NCBI GenBank assembly: GCA_016704445.1
Contig: JADJAE010000007.1
Location: 62,001 to 126,000 of the forward strand
Length of the DNA: 64,000 bases
Reading direction: 5' to 3'
Source: Deltaproteobacteria bacterium
GTDB taxonomy: Bacteria; Myxococcota_A; Polyangia; Polyangiales; Ga0077539
Shown here piece by piece: positions 34,502 through 43,676 of the stretch. Made by a program: the position numbers and the translations under genes. The stretch's first letter is position 1, and the number at the start of each line of letters is the position of its first letter. The notes under the pieces are model-generated. The model saw only the letters and a program-made list of their open reading frames with translations. It made no database searches and had not been told where the DNA came from.

Positions 34502-34679
34502 GCCTTCGGGCGGTAGCTATACCCCTTCGCCGCGGCCGAGGTAGAGCGCCGACGCGACGACGCCCAACACGGTGACACGCGCCCCGCACTCGACGGGCCC
34601 TGCGGGTCTGAACTACCGTCGCGGCGTTGCTTCGCCGGAACCCAAACGTCTCTTCACCCCATATCGTGAGGCCTCATCG

Positions 34680-36368
34680 ATGATCGCCCTGGGCAGGTTA
34701 CAGCGCTCCCTCTTCTCGTTCTGCGCGGCGGTCGCGGTGGTCGCGGCGGCGACGGAGGCCCAGGCCATCCCGCTGCTCAACGGCTTCGGCGGGCCCAACG
34801 GGTACGGGACGTCGGACCACTGTGCGCAGCCCAACGACGACGGCGGGTACGGCCGATCCATCGACCTGCGCCCTGCGTTTCCGGGCGGCCTCGGGTTCTT
34901 CGGTTGCTCGTATAACAGCTTCTATCTCAACACCAACGGCAACATCACCTTCAACGATGACCTGAGCCAGTACACGCCGGACGCCTTCCCGGTGGCCGAT
35001 CAGCCCATGATCGCGCCCTGGTGGGCCGACGTGGACACCCGCGGCGGAGGCCAGCCGACCAACAACTCCATCTGCTTCCACGTCGAGCCCAACCGCGTGG
35101 TCGTGACCTGGCACAACGTCGGCTACTACAGCTCGCACAACGACCGGCTCAACGACTTCCAGATGATCCTGTCGACCTCGGGCACCTGCACCACCGGCGG
35201 CGACTTCGACGTGGAGTTTCGCTACAACCGCTGCGAGTGGATCACCGGCGACGCCTCCGGCGGCATGGGAGGCTTCGGCGGAACGCCCGCCCAGGTGGGC
35301 TTCGACGCGGGCAACCGCCGCAACTTCGTGGCGCTCCCCGAGTCGCGGATGCCCACGATCATCAACGTCTGCCGTAGCACCAACGTGGCCGGCGGGACGC
35401 CCGGGCTCTACCGCTTCCAGATCCGCGGCGGCATCGTCGGCGGCGGCTGCACCGGCGCGGGCATGCCCTGCACGGTCCCCGGCCAGATGGGCGCCTGCGG
35501 CATGGGCGTGACCATCTGCTCGGGGATGGGCACCACCTGCCAGCAGGTCAACATGCCCCGCGCCCGCGCCTGCAACGGCTTCGACAACGACTGCGACGGC
35601 GCCATCGACGATAGCAACGACCTCTGCCCGACGAACCAGGTCTGCGACCGCGGCCAGTGCGTCGACCGCTGCCAGCCCGAGCTCGGCTGCCTCACCGGCC
35701 GCACCTGCTCCGACCGCGGCACCTGCGTCGAGACCTCCTGCCTCAACATGACCTGCCCGGTCAGCCAGCGCTGCTCCGACGGGCGCTGCGTGGGCCTCTG
35801 CGACGGGGTCAACTGCCCGTGGGCGCAGAGCTGCCGCGCGGGCCGATGCGTCAACCCCTGCGCGGGCATCGTCTGCGACGGCGCGGACGTCTGCGACAGC
35901 GACCCGAGCTCGGCCACGGTGGGCCAGTGCATCGGCGGCTGCCAGTGCCACCCCTGCGGCCCGGGCCACACCTGCCAGCCGGACGGCTACTGCACCGAGG
36001 ACGCATGCACCGGCGTCACCTGCCCGACGGGCCGCCACTGCGAGCGGGGGATGTGCGTCGACTCCTGCGCCACCGGGCCGGACACCATCCTCTGCCCCGC
36101 GGGCGAGACCTGCCGCCTCGGTGAGTGCGTGGGCGGAGCCGCCGCGAGGCCCGACGCGGGCGCCAACGCGGCCACGGACGGCGGTCGCGCCGACGCGGGC
36201 ATTCGCGCCGACGGCAGCGGGACGGGAGGCTTCTCGTACCGCCCGGCCGACCGTGGATGCACCTGCCGAGCGGGCGTGACCGACGCCGACCCTCGCTGGA
36301 GCCTCGGGGCGCTCGCCCTGGGCGCCGCGATGGTGATCCGCCGCCGCCGCCGCCACGCGCGCGGCTGA
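34680..36368 (+). CDS. Nidogen-domain, Cys-rich surface protein with MYXO-CTERM-like tail
   Basis: 562 residues from ATG 34680 (an upstream GTG frame to 34572 is unlikely). Signal peptide LFSFCAAVAVVAAATEAQA; NIDO-like domain to about 230 (DDLSQYTPDAFPVADQPMIA, APWWADVDTRGGG); then Cys-rich repeats, including a MopE-type CNGFDNDCDGAIDD and at least eight CxxGxxC units (for example CTGVTCPTGRHC). A Asp/Ala/Gly linker leads to a tail GCTCRAGV...WSLGALALGAAMVIRRRRR, i.e. Cys-rich motif, hydrophobic helix and Arg stop, as in MYXO-CTERM proteins that are processed and surface-anchored. Probable adhesion or matrix protein. Confidence 0.88.
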   Translation: MIALGRLQRSLFSFCAAVAVVAAATEAQAIPLLNGFGGPNGYGTSDHCAQPNDDGGYGRSIDLRPAFPGGLGFFGCSYNSFYLNTNGNITFNDDLSQYTPDAFPVADQPMIAPWWADVDTRGGGQPTNNSICFHVEPNRVVVTWHNVGYYSSHNDRLNDFQMILSTSGTCTTGGDFDVEFRYNRCEWITGDASGGMGGFGGTPAQVGFDAGNRRNFVALPESRMPTIINVCRSTNVAGGTPGLYRFQIRGGIVGGGCTGAGMPCTVPGQMGACGMGVTICSGMGTTCQQVNMPRARACNGFDNDCDGAIDDSNDLCPTNQVCDRGQCVDRCQPELGCLTGRTCSDRGTCVETSCLNMTCPVSQRCSDGRCVGLCDGVNCPWAQSCRAGRCVNPCAGIVCDGADVCDSDPSSATVGQCIGGCQCHPCGPGHTCQPDGYCTEDACTGVTCPTGRHCERGMCVDSCATGPDTILCPAGETCRLGECVGGAAARPDAGANAATDGGRADAGIRADGSGTGGFSYRPADRGCTCRAGVTDADPRWSLGALALGAAMVIRRRRRHARG

Positions 36369-36380
36369 GCTCCCCCTCTC

Positions 36381-37643
36381 TCAGTCCTTCGTCGCCACCT
36401 GCGTCAGCCAGGTGGACATCCCCCACGACACCGCACTCACGATCAGCCACAGCGGCTGTTGCGCCCAGGCCGCGAGGCCCAGCGCCGCGGCGCCCAGCAC
36501 CGCCAGCCGGGCGCGCTCCGAGGTCACCGCCCACCCGCGGCGCTCGGTGAGGCCGCCGACGTTGGTGAGCGCCCACACGGTCAGCGCGGAGAGCCCCCAC
36601 TGCGCCGAGGCGGACATCGGGACCGCCAGGGGGAGGGTGCCCGGGACCATCGCCAGCACGAAGGCCGCGACCACGAAGTGACGCCGCGGGGGGTTGACCG
36701 TCACGGCGTACTTCGGGGTGTGCAGCCGCTCGGCGGCGAGGGCGTCGAGGTCGACCGGAGTCACCCCCGCGGGAACCCAGCCGGGAGAGCGGAACACGGT
36801 CTGGAGGCCGTCCCACACGGTCGGCATCGAGGCGGCCTTGCGGGCGAGCTTCACCCCGTAGGTGAGGTGGGCCCACGAGGGGTTCCAGCTCGCGAGGGGC
36901 TCGATGGTGCCGTAGGTGGGCGACTCCTCCTCGGGCTGGAAGGTGCCGAACATACGGTCCCAGATGATGAAGACGCCCGCGTAGTTCTTGTCGAGGTACT
37001 TGGGGTCGACTCCGTGGTGCACCCGGTGGTGCGACGGGGTGTTGAACACCCACTCCAATGGTCCCATTCGCCCGATGAGCCGGGTGTGGATCCAGTACTG
37101 GTAGACGATGACCAGGCCATAGGCCGTGGCGAAGGTCGCGGGGGCGAGTCCCAGCAGCGCGAGCGGCAGGTAGAACCACATGGAGAAGAGCGGCTGCCAG
37201 GCGTCCTGCCGCAGGGCGACGGAGAGGTTGTACTCCTCGCTCTGGTGGTGGACGACGTGGCTGAACCACCCGATGGCGCTCTCGTGGCTCCATCGATGAA
37301 ACCAGTAATAGAAGAAGTCCGAGAGCACGAAGGCGGCGACCCAGGAGATCACCGGGTGCGCGTCGAACCAGTGGGTGAGCCGGGCGTGCTGGTAGATCCA
37401 GTAGTAGGGCGCCATCAGCGCCGTCGCGGCGACCACCGTGAGGAGCTGCTGGTAGAGCCCGCAGGCGAGGTTGTTGAGCGTGTCGTCGACCGTGTAGAGC
37501 CCCGCGCGGAGCTTGCGGTCGATGGCCGCCTCCACGCCCATCCCGATGAAGTAGAAGGGAACCGCCAGCACGATCGGGTTGAGCGCCATGAGTGGGAGCC
37601 CGAGGCTATCCCGACCGGGTGGTTTAGGGAAAACAGCGCCCAT
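36381..37643 (-). CDS. Sterol desaturase/fatty-acid hydroxylase family protein
   Basis: 420 residues, ATG at 37643 (an internal ATG at 37589 also possible). Integral membrane protein with several segments. The di-iron histidine boxes are complete: HRWSHES at about 117, HVVHHQSEEYN at about 130 and HHRVHHG at about 205. This matches the fatty-acid hydroxylase superfamily (alkylglycerol monooxygenase/sterol desaturase-like), which uses O2 and reducing equivalents to hydroxylate or desaturate lipids. The C-terminal part (about 280-420) adds four more hydrophobic segments. Substrate is unknown; ether-lipid cleavage is a possibility because of the overall layout. Confidence 0.92.
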   Translation of the reverse strand: MGAVFPKPPGRDSLGLPLMALNPIVLAVPFYFIGMGVEAAIDRKLRAGLYTVDDTLNNLACGLYQQLLTVVAATALMAPYYWIYQHARLTHWFDAHPVISWVAAFVLSDFFYYWFHRWSHESAIGWFSHVVHHQSEEYNLSVALRQDAWQPLFSMWFYLPLALLGLAPATFATAYGLVIVYQYWIHTRLIGRMGPLEWVFNTPSHHRVHHGVDPKYLDKNYAGVFIIWDRMFGTFQPEEESPTYGTIEPLASWNPSWAHLTYGVKLARKAASMPTVWDGLQTVFRSPGWVPAGVTPVDLDALAAERLHTPKYAVTVNPPRRHFVVAAFVLAMVPGTLPLAVPMSASAQWGLSALTVWALTNVGGLTERRGWAVTSERARLAVLGAAALGLAAWAQQPLWLIVSAVSWGMSTWLTQVATKD

Positions 37644-37693
37644 GAAGAGAGGGACTTCTCACCGGGCTCGACGGGCGTAGGTTGACGGGCACC

Positions 37694-38749
37694 ATGAGCA
37701 CGACCCTCGGCTTCGCTGCCTCCGACGCCACCGCTCCCTTCGCGCCCTTCCGCTTCGACCGCCGCGATCCCGGCGTCGGGGATGTGGAGATCGACATCCT
37801 CTACTGCGGCGTGTGCCACTCCGACCTCCACACCGCGCGGGGCGAGTGGGAGGGAACCGTCTACCCCTGCGTTCCTGGCCACGAGATCGTCGGGAGGGTG
37901 ACCCGGGTCGGGGCCTCGGTGACGGGCTTCGTGGTCGGCGGCCTCGCCGCGGTGGGGTGCATGGTCGACTCCTGCGGCGCGTGCCCGAGCTGCCGGGAGG
38001 GCCTCGAGCAGTACTGCGAGCGAGGCGACGTCACGTGGACGTACAACAGCCCCGACAAGCACCGCGCCGCGCCGGTGACCTACGGCGGCTACTCGACGCG
38101 CATCGTGGTCGACCAGCGCTTCTGCCTGAAGGTCTCGGACAAGCTGCACCTCGCCGCCGTGGCGCCGCTGCTCTGCGCGGGCATCACCACGTACTCGCCG
38201 CTGAAGCACTGGGGCGCCGGGAAGGGGAAGAAGGTCGGCGTCGTGGGCCTCGGGGGCCTCGGTCACATGGGGGTGAAGTTCGCGCACGCCTTCGGGGCCC
38301 ACACGGTGCTGTTCACCACGTCACCCGGGAAGGCCGAGGACGCGAGGCGCCTCGGGGCCGACGAGGTGGTGATCTCCAAAGACGCGAGCGCCATGGCCCG
38401 CCACGCGGGGAGCTTCGACATCATCCTCGACACGGTCGCGGTGCCTCACAGCCTCGACGCGTACACCTCGCTGCTGCGGCGCGACGGGGCCCTGGTGCTG
38501 GTGGGCGTCCCGCAGCTTCCGCACCCGTCGCCGTCGGTGGGCAAGCTCATCGGCGCGCGCCGCAGCATCGCGGGTTCGCTCATCGGCGGCATCCGCGAGA
38601 CCCAGGAGATGCTCGATTTCTGCGCCGAGCGGGGCATCGTGTCGGAGGTCGAGGTGATCCCGATGCAGCGCATCGACGAGGCCTACGCGCGGATGCTGCG
38701 CAGCGACGTGAGGTACCGCTTCGTGATCGACATGGCCTCGCTGCGGTAG
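37694..38749 (+). CDS. Zinc-dependent alcohol dehydrogenase, YahK/cinnamyl type
   Basis: 351 residues from ATG 37694. Catalytic zinc site CGVCHSDLH (about 40) and GHEIVGRV (about 62); structural zinc site CGACPSCREGLEQYC (about 98); Rossmann motif VGVVGLGGLGHMGVKFAHAF near 180; NADPH-type specificity is suggested by the following TSPGK. This fits the NAD(P)-dependent alcohol dehydrogenase family that reduces aldehydes. Length is normal. It is divergent from the sterol desaturase gene with 50 bp between. Confidence 0.93.
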   Translation: MSTTLGFAASDATAPFAPFRFDRRDPGVGDVEIDILYCGVCHSDLHTARGEWEGTVYPCVPGHEIVGRVTRVGASVTGFVVGGLAAVGCMVDSCGACPSCREGLEQYCERGDVTWTYNSPDKHRAAPVTYGGYSTRIVVDQRFCLKVSDKLHLAAVAPLLCAGITTYSPLKHWGAGKGKKVGVVGLGGLGHMGVKFAHAFGAHTVLFTTSPGKAEDARRLGADEVVISKDASAMARHAGSFDIILDTVAVPHSLDAYTSLLRRDGALVLVGVPQLPHPSPSVGKLIGARRSIAGSLIGGIRETQEMLDFCAERGIVSEVEVIPMQRIDEAYARMLRSDVRYRFVIDMASLR

Positions 38750-38752
38750 GTC

Positions 38753-39964
38753 TCAGCCCGTCGCCTCGCGCCACAGCCCGTGGACGTGCAGCAGGCTCCG
38801 CTCGGCGGGCACCCCGATGCGCAGCGGAAAGCCGTAGTGCCCGGTGCCGCGGTGCACATAGAGCCTCGCGGTGCCCAGCGCCCACTGCCCGTGATCGGGG
38901 ACCTGCGACAGCGCCGACACCACCGTCCCCCGAAGGCCCAGCCGTAGCAGTCCAAGCTGTCCCCCGTGGGTGTGCCCCGAGAGCACCAGGTCGGCGTTCC
39001 CCTCGGGCAGGTGATGGAAGGCGCCCGGGTCGTGGAGCATCGCCACCCGGGGCGCTCCCGCGGTGCGAGGGAAGCGCGCGGCCACCGACTGCATGTGCGC
39101 CGCGCGGTCTCGCCAGACGAAGTCGTAGCCGACGATCTCCACCGGGCCCGCGGCGGTCTCGGCGACGGCCATGTCGTCGACCAGCAGCGTGATGCCGTTG
39201 ACCGCGAGGGCGGTCTTCACCGTGTCCAGGGCCTCGTGGTCGTGGTTGCCCAGGCACGCGTAGCAGCGGCCCTCGATGGCCTTGAGCGGAGCGAGCGCGG
39301 CGGCCAGCCAGGCCGGGTCGCGCTGCGACTCCATGGTGAGCAGGTCGCCCGTGAGGAGCACGAGGTCGGGGTCGCGGGCGACGGCGCGGGCGCAGACGGC
39401 CTGGAGGGCCGCGACGGACATGAAGGCCCCGATGTGGGGATCGGTAATCTGCACGATGCGCAGGGGGCGCGGGTCGTGGGCGCCGCGGGTCTCGTGGCGC
39501 TGCAGCGAGGGGACGACGGCGCCGTCGAGCCAGAGGTGGCGCTCGTCTTCGGAGGCCCAGAGCGAGTCGACCAGCCCGACGGTGGCGAGCGCGAAGGGCA
39601 GCCACGCGCCCCAGGGGTGGAAGCCCATCGCCCTCGCGATGGACCACGGCACCGACAGGAAGACCACCGCCACGAACCACGAGCCCGGGACGCTGATCGC
39701 CGCGCGGTAGAGCGAGCCGCGGAGGCTCGGGCGGATGAGCGCCGCGAAGTGCACGAACACCGCGAGCTGGAGGTAGGCGAAGAGCGGCCACGCGACCCCG
39801 GTGCTGGGGAAGACCGAGAGCTAGGACAGCGCGTGGATGCCGAGGAGCACCGCGAGGAAGGCCGCGTAGGGGCCCCCGCGGAGGCTTCGCGCGGCGCCCA
39901 CGACGGTGAGCCAGGAGAGCGCGCTGAGGAGCGCGAAGAGGGTCGTCGGAGGAGGGGGGATCAC
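38753..39964 (-). CDS. Membrane metallophosphoesterase (in-frame amber codon)
   Basis: The conserved protein begins at a GTG at 39964 (VIPPPPTTLFALLSALSWL) and runs in one frame to 38753, except for a TAG at 39821-39823 at about codon 48. The part before it is hydrophobic (GGPYAAFLAVLLGIHALS) and continues smoothly after it (LSVFPSTGVAWPLFAYLQL), so the amber codon splits membrane segments of a single protein. The catalytic part has metallophosphoesterase motifs VQITDPHIG, LLTGDLL, LGNHDHEA and LSGHTHGGQLGLL with all metal ligands. Downstream translation could start at the GTG near 39760. Either a sequencing error (TAC/TGG to TAG) or loss of full-length protein. Membrane-anchored phosphoesterases of this type act on phospholipid headgroups or nucleotides. 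Confidence 0.85.
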
Positions 39965-40053
39965 GTGGGAGACGGAGCGTGTGTTCGCGCATCGGGCGGG
40001 TCAAGGCGCGCGGCGCGGGAGGGCGATCGCCGGTATGGTCTCCGCCCCGGACC

Positions 40054-41427
40054 ATGGAAGCGACCCATTGGCGACTGCCGACCGTCCGCGCCTTGATTGC
40101 GCTCGCGTGGCCGATGATCCTCGGGCGCGCGGCGCAGTCGGTGGTGGGCTTCACCGACGCGGTGATGGTCGCCCCGCTGGGGCCTGACGCGCTCGCGGCC
40201 ACCGGCAACGGCGCCCTCAACGCCTTCGCGGTGTTCATGCTGCCGCTGGGCGTCGTGTTCATCGTGCAGAGCTTCGCGGCGCAGCTCTCCGGTCGCCACG
40301 ACCCCGCTCGCCTCCGCCGCTACGGCTGGTACGGCCTCGGCGTGGCGCTCCTCTCGGAGGCGGTCGCGCTCGCGCTGATCCCGGCGGTGCCGTGGCTGCT
40401 GGCGAGGGCTGACTACACCCCCGCGGTGAGCGCCCTGATGAGCGACTACATCGCGCTGCGCCTCGTCGGCGTCGGCGCCGCGGTAGGCATCGAGGCCATC
40501 GCCAACTGGTTCGGGGGCCAGGGCGACACGCGCGTCGGGCTCGCGGCGAGCGTGCTGGTGATGGTGCTCAACGTGCCGCTCGCGTGGGTGCTCATCCACG
40601 GGCTCGGCCCCGTCCCGGCGATGGGCGTGCGGGGCGCCGCGCTGGCGTCCATCGTCGCCACGCTCGCTGGCTTCGCCTACGCCCTGGGGGCCTTCGCGGC
40701 CGCCGGAAGGGGAGTGGATCGCCCCGGGTGGCGGTGGGAGGAGTTCCGCCGCGTGCTGCGCTTCGGCCTGCCCAACGGGGTCAACTGGTTCCTGGAGTTC
40801 GCGGCCTTCCTGTTCTTCATCGACGTGGTCTTCGCGGGCATGGGCACCGCCGCCCTCGCGGCGCTCATGGCGGTGCTCCAGCTCAACTCCATCGCCTTCA
40901 TGCCCGCCTTCGGGCTCGCCAACGCCGGGGCCATCCACGTGGGCCAGGCCATCGGGGCCGACTCCGCCGACTCGGTGCGCGCCCTGGTCCGCCGCACCCT
41001 CCTGGCCGCCGCGGCGTGGATGGGCCTCGTCGGCGTGGGCTACGCGCTCGCCCCCCGGCTGCTGCTGGCGCCCTTCTCTCCGGGCAGCCTCGCCGAGCGG
41101 ACGGCCTTCCTGGCGGTGGCGGTCCCGCTGCTGCGGGTGGCGGTGGCGTGGCAGCTCTTCGACGCCGTCACGATGGTCTACAGCGAGACGCTGCGCGCGG
41201 CGGGCGACACCGCGTGGCCCATGCGGGTGCGCATCGCGATCTCCTGGGGGGCCTTCGTCCCGGTGACCCTGCTCACGGCGCGCTGGGGCGGCGGCCCGGT
41301 GGTCGCGCTGTCGTGGGTGGTGCTCTACATGGCCGCGCTGGCGGCGCTGATGGCGTGGCGATTCCGGCGAGGCGCGTGGCGCACGATGCGGCTCACCGGC
41401 GACGAGGCCGAGGCGCTGGAGCCGTAA
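40054..41427 (+). CDS. MATE family efflux transporter
   Basis: 457 residues from ATG 40054; the in-frame start at 39979 lacks support. Twelve hydrophobic segments. The first begins LIALAWPMILGRAAQSVVGF, with the MATE-like LGPDALAATGNGALN near 50. A second-half repeat starts FGLPNGVNWFLEFAAFLFF near 240. MATE transporters export cationic drugs and metabolites using Na+ or H+ gradients. It is divergent from the metallophosphoesterase and followed by an Usp gene. Confidence 0.92.
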   Translation: MEATHWRLPTVRALIALAWPMILGRAAQSVVGFTDAVMVAPLGPDALAATGNGALNAFAVFMLPLGVVFIVQSFAAQLSGRHDPARLRRYGWYGLGVALLSEAVALALIPAVPWLLARADYTPAVSALMSDYIALRLVGVGAAVGIEAIANWFGGQGDTRVGLAASVLVMVLNVPLAWVLIHGLGPVPAMGVRGAALASIVATLAGFAYALGAFAAAGRGVDRPGWRWEEFRRVLRFGLPNGVNWFLEFAAFLFFIDVVFAGMGTAALAALMAVLQLNSIAFMPAFGLANAGAIHVGQAIGADSADSVRALVRRTLLAAAAWMGLVGVGYALAPRLLLAPFSPGSLAERTAFLAVAVPLLRVAVAWQLFDAVTMVYSETLRAAGDTAWPMRVRIAISWGAFVPVTLLTARWGGGPVVALSWVVLYMAALAALMAWRFRRGAWRTMRLTGDEAEALEP

Positions 41428-41579
41428 GGGACGCGCGACGCGGGCATCGCTACGGGAGGTGGCCATCGGGGGGTCGCGGACCTATCTAAGCCACCGGGCA
41501 GCAGTGGTGTCCTTCGCGGTCGGGCGCCTGGCGCCTGGCGCCTGACGGTCTGCCCGGTCGCCCAACGCAGGAGAGAATC

Positions 41580-42215
41580 ATGAGTGACAAGCTCGTCCCG
41601 ATCGTGGTGGCCATCGACTTCGACGACACCGCGGACGATGTGTTGCGCGAGGCCTGCCGGATGTCCGGCTGGCGTCGCGACATCGTACTTCACCTGGCGC
41701 ACGTGCTGCCCGCGCTACACGGCGGCCAGCAGGGCCCGGGCGATATCCGCGAGGAGACCGAGAAGCTGGAGTCCGTCCCGGCCCGACTGCTCTCGTGGGT
41801 GCGGGAGCGATGCGCGGCCGACGAGACGCTCGGCAACCCCCGGGTGGTCACCCACGTCCGCACCGGCGCGCCCGCCGAGGCGCTCGCGCAGCTCTGCGTC
41901 GACATCAACGCCCAGCTCCTCGTGGTCGGCACCCATCAGCGCACCAGCGTGAAGCGCCTCGCGCTCGGCTCGGTCGCCGAGCAGATCATCCGCCACGCCC
42001 GCTGCCCGGTGCTCGTGGCGCGCGCGATCGACTACGCCGGGCTCGCCCCGACGCCGCAGCCCGACCCGGTCTGCCCCGAGTGCGCCGCGGTGCGCGCGTC
42101 GTCCAACGGGGCGCAGCAGTGGTGCGAGCAGCACTCGCAGCCCCACCTGCAGCTCCACGTCTACGAGCCCTCGGATGTGTTCCCGGTCGGCACCGCGCGC
42201 CCCGGTAGCATCTGA
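41580..42215 (+). CDS. Universal stress protein with C-terminal Cys/His tail
   Basis: 211 residues; ATG 41580 with GGAGAGA upstream. Residues 5-150 are a Usp domain (VPIVVAIDFDDTADDVLREA; VTHVRTGAPAEALAQL; VVGTHQRTSVKRLALGSVAE, the ATP-type G-2x-G-9x-G(S/T) motif is close to GTHQRTSVKRLALGS; HARCPVLVAR). After the Usp domain there is an extra 55 residues with CPEC, then WCEQH and HLQLHVYE, a pattern suiting a small zinc ribbon. This extension is not in ordinary UspA proteins. Stress response, likely ATP-binding. Confidence 0.9.
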   Translation: MSDKLVPIVVAIDFDDTADDVLREACRMSGWRRDIVLHLAHVLPALHGGQQGPGDIREETEKLESVPARLLSWVRERCAADETLGNPRVVTHVRTGAPAEALAQLCVDINAQLLVVGTHQRTSVKRLALGSVAEQIIRHARCPVLVARAIDYAGLAPTPQPDPVCPECAAVRASSNGAQQWCEQHSQPHLQLHVYEPSDVFPVGTARPGSI

Positions 42216-42289
42216 GCCGGGTGGGGGCGGGAGGCCCCACCACCCCCCAAAAGTTGTCCGCAGCGCGCTGGTGCCCGATAGGAGTTCGC

Positions 42290-43676
42290 ATGAGCGGTCG
42301 GCGTCATGCGGCGGGAGAGCGGTGCCACGGGGCTCCCACGAGCGCGGCGCGCCTCGGCCTCGCGGCATCCGTCGCGCTGGCCGTGCTCACCCTCCCGGCC
42401 GGCGCAGCCGCGCAGGTGCGCCTCCACGCCGACGCCTACGGGGCGATGCCCGCCACGGGATGGCAGTCCGATCGCTACGGCGTGGGCGGCGGGCTCGCCC
42501 TCGGCCTCGAGTGGGCCCCGCTCACCGCGCTCGGCATCACCGCCAGCATCGGCTGGACGGGCCTTTCCTCGCGCTCGTCGCAGTCCCAATCGGGCATCCC
42601 CGCGCTCTCCGCCGGGGGCTACGGCTGGATCGACCTGGGCCTCCGGCTCCGCCCCCTCGGGCGCTCCTCCTCCGGGCGCCGAGCGGCTCTTCGTGGAGCT
42701 CGATGGCGGCCTCGCCCGCACGGGCTCGGTCTCCGCTCCCGTGATGCGAGCCCGGGTGGGGTGGTCCTTCGCGGCGGGGCCTGTGGACGTGGGTCCGTGG
42801 GTGGGCTGGGCCTGGCTCCCGCAGACCGACTCGCTGGCCTATCCCGGCGACGCTCACCTCGCCCTGCTGGGCGTAGGCCTCACCCTGCTCCCTGATCGTC
42901 CTCCGCCGCCTCCACCACCGGTCGTTCCACCACTACCGCCGCTGCCTCCGCCACCGCCGCCGTGCCCGACGATCACGGGTCCATCGCTGCCCGACTTCGA
43001 CGGCGACGGCTGCCGCGAGCCCGACCGCGACGACGACCGGGTGCGCGACGCCGTCGACCGCTGCCCGGAGGTCCCCGAAGACCGCGACGGCTTCGAGGAC
43101 GACGACGGCTGCGTCGACCCCGACAACGACCGCGACGGGATCATCGACCCCGACGACCGCTGCCCCGACGTTCCGGAGGTGGTGAACGGCGTCGAGGACC
43201 ACGACGGCTGCCCCGACGAAGGGGTGGTGGAGGTGCGAGAGGGCCGCATCGTCGTCGCTGATGCGGTCTTCTTCGACACCGACTCGTTCCGCATCCGCGA
43301 TCGCTCCCGCCCGGTGCTCGCCGCCATCGCGACCATCGTGCGCGACCTTCCCCCGCGGCGCGTGGTGCTCATCGAGGGCCACGCCGACCAGCGGGGAGAC
43401 GACCGCTACAACTTCACCCTCTCCTTCATGCGGGCCCTCGCGGTGCATCGCGAGCTCTCGGCGCTCGGCCTCTCTCCGGCGAGGCTCCGGCCGCTGGGCT
43501 TCGGCCGCCGGGTTCCCCGCTCGACGGGAACCTCCCCCGACGAGCTCGCCGCCAACCGCCGCGTCGAGATCATCGTCTCCGGCGTCGGATCGGTCGGCGA
43601 CGCGCAGACCATCGGGGGCTGGGTGCACCTCGACGCCGAAGGCCACTCCCGCCGCATCCCCGAGCCCTCGCCATGA
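42290..43676 (+). CDS. OmpA-family protein with TSP3 repeats (frameshifted)
   Basis: ATG 42290 with AGGAG 6 nt upstream. The first 130 codons are a signal peptide (LAASVALAVLTLPAGAAAQ) and beta-strand region; at about 42675 the frame shifts to one starting GAERLFVELDGGLARTG. Downstream: Pro-rich linker (PPPPPPPVVPPLPPLPPPPP), thrombospondin type-3-like Asp/calcium repeats (DRDGFEDDDGCVDPDNDRDG), and the OmpA C-terminal domain (DAVFFDTDSFRIRDRSRPVL; IEGHADQRGDDRYNFTLSFM; LGFGRRVPR; ANRRVEIIV), which binds peptidoglycan. Together it is a normal outer-membrane OmpA/TSP3 protein; the single indel is likely an error. Its stop overlaps the next start (ATGA). Confidence 0.87.
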
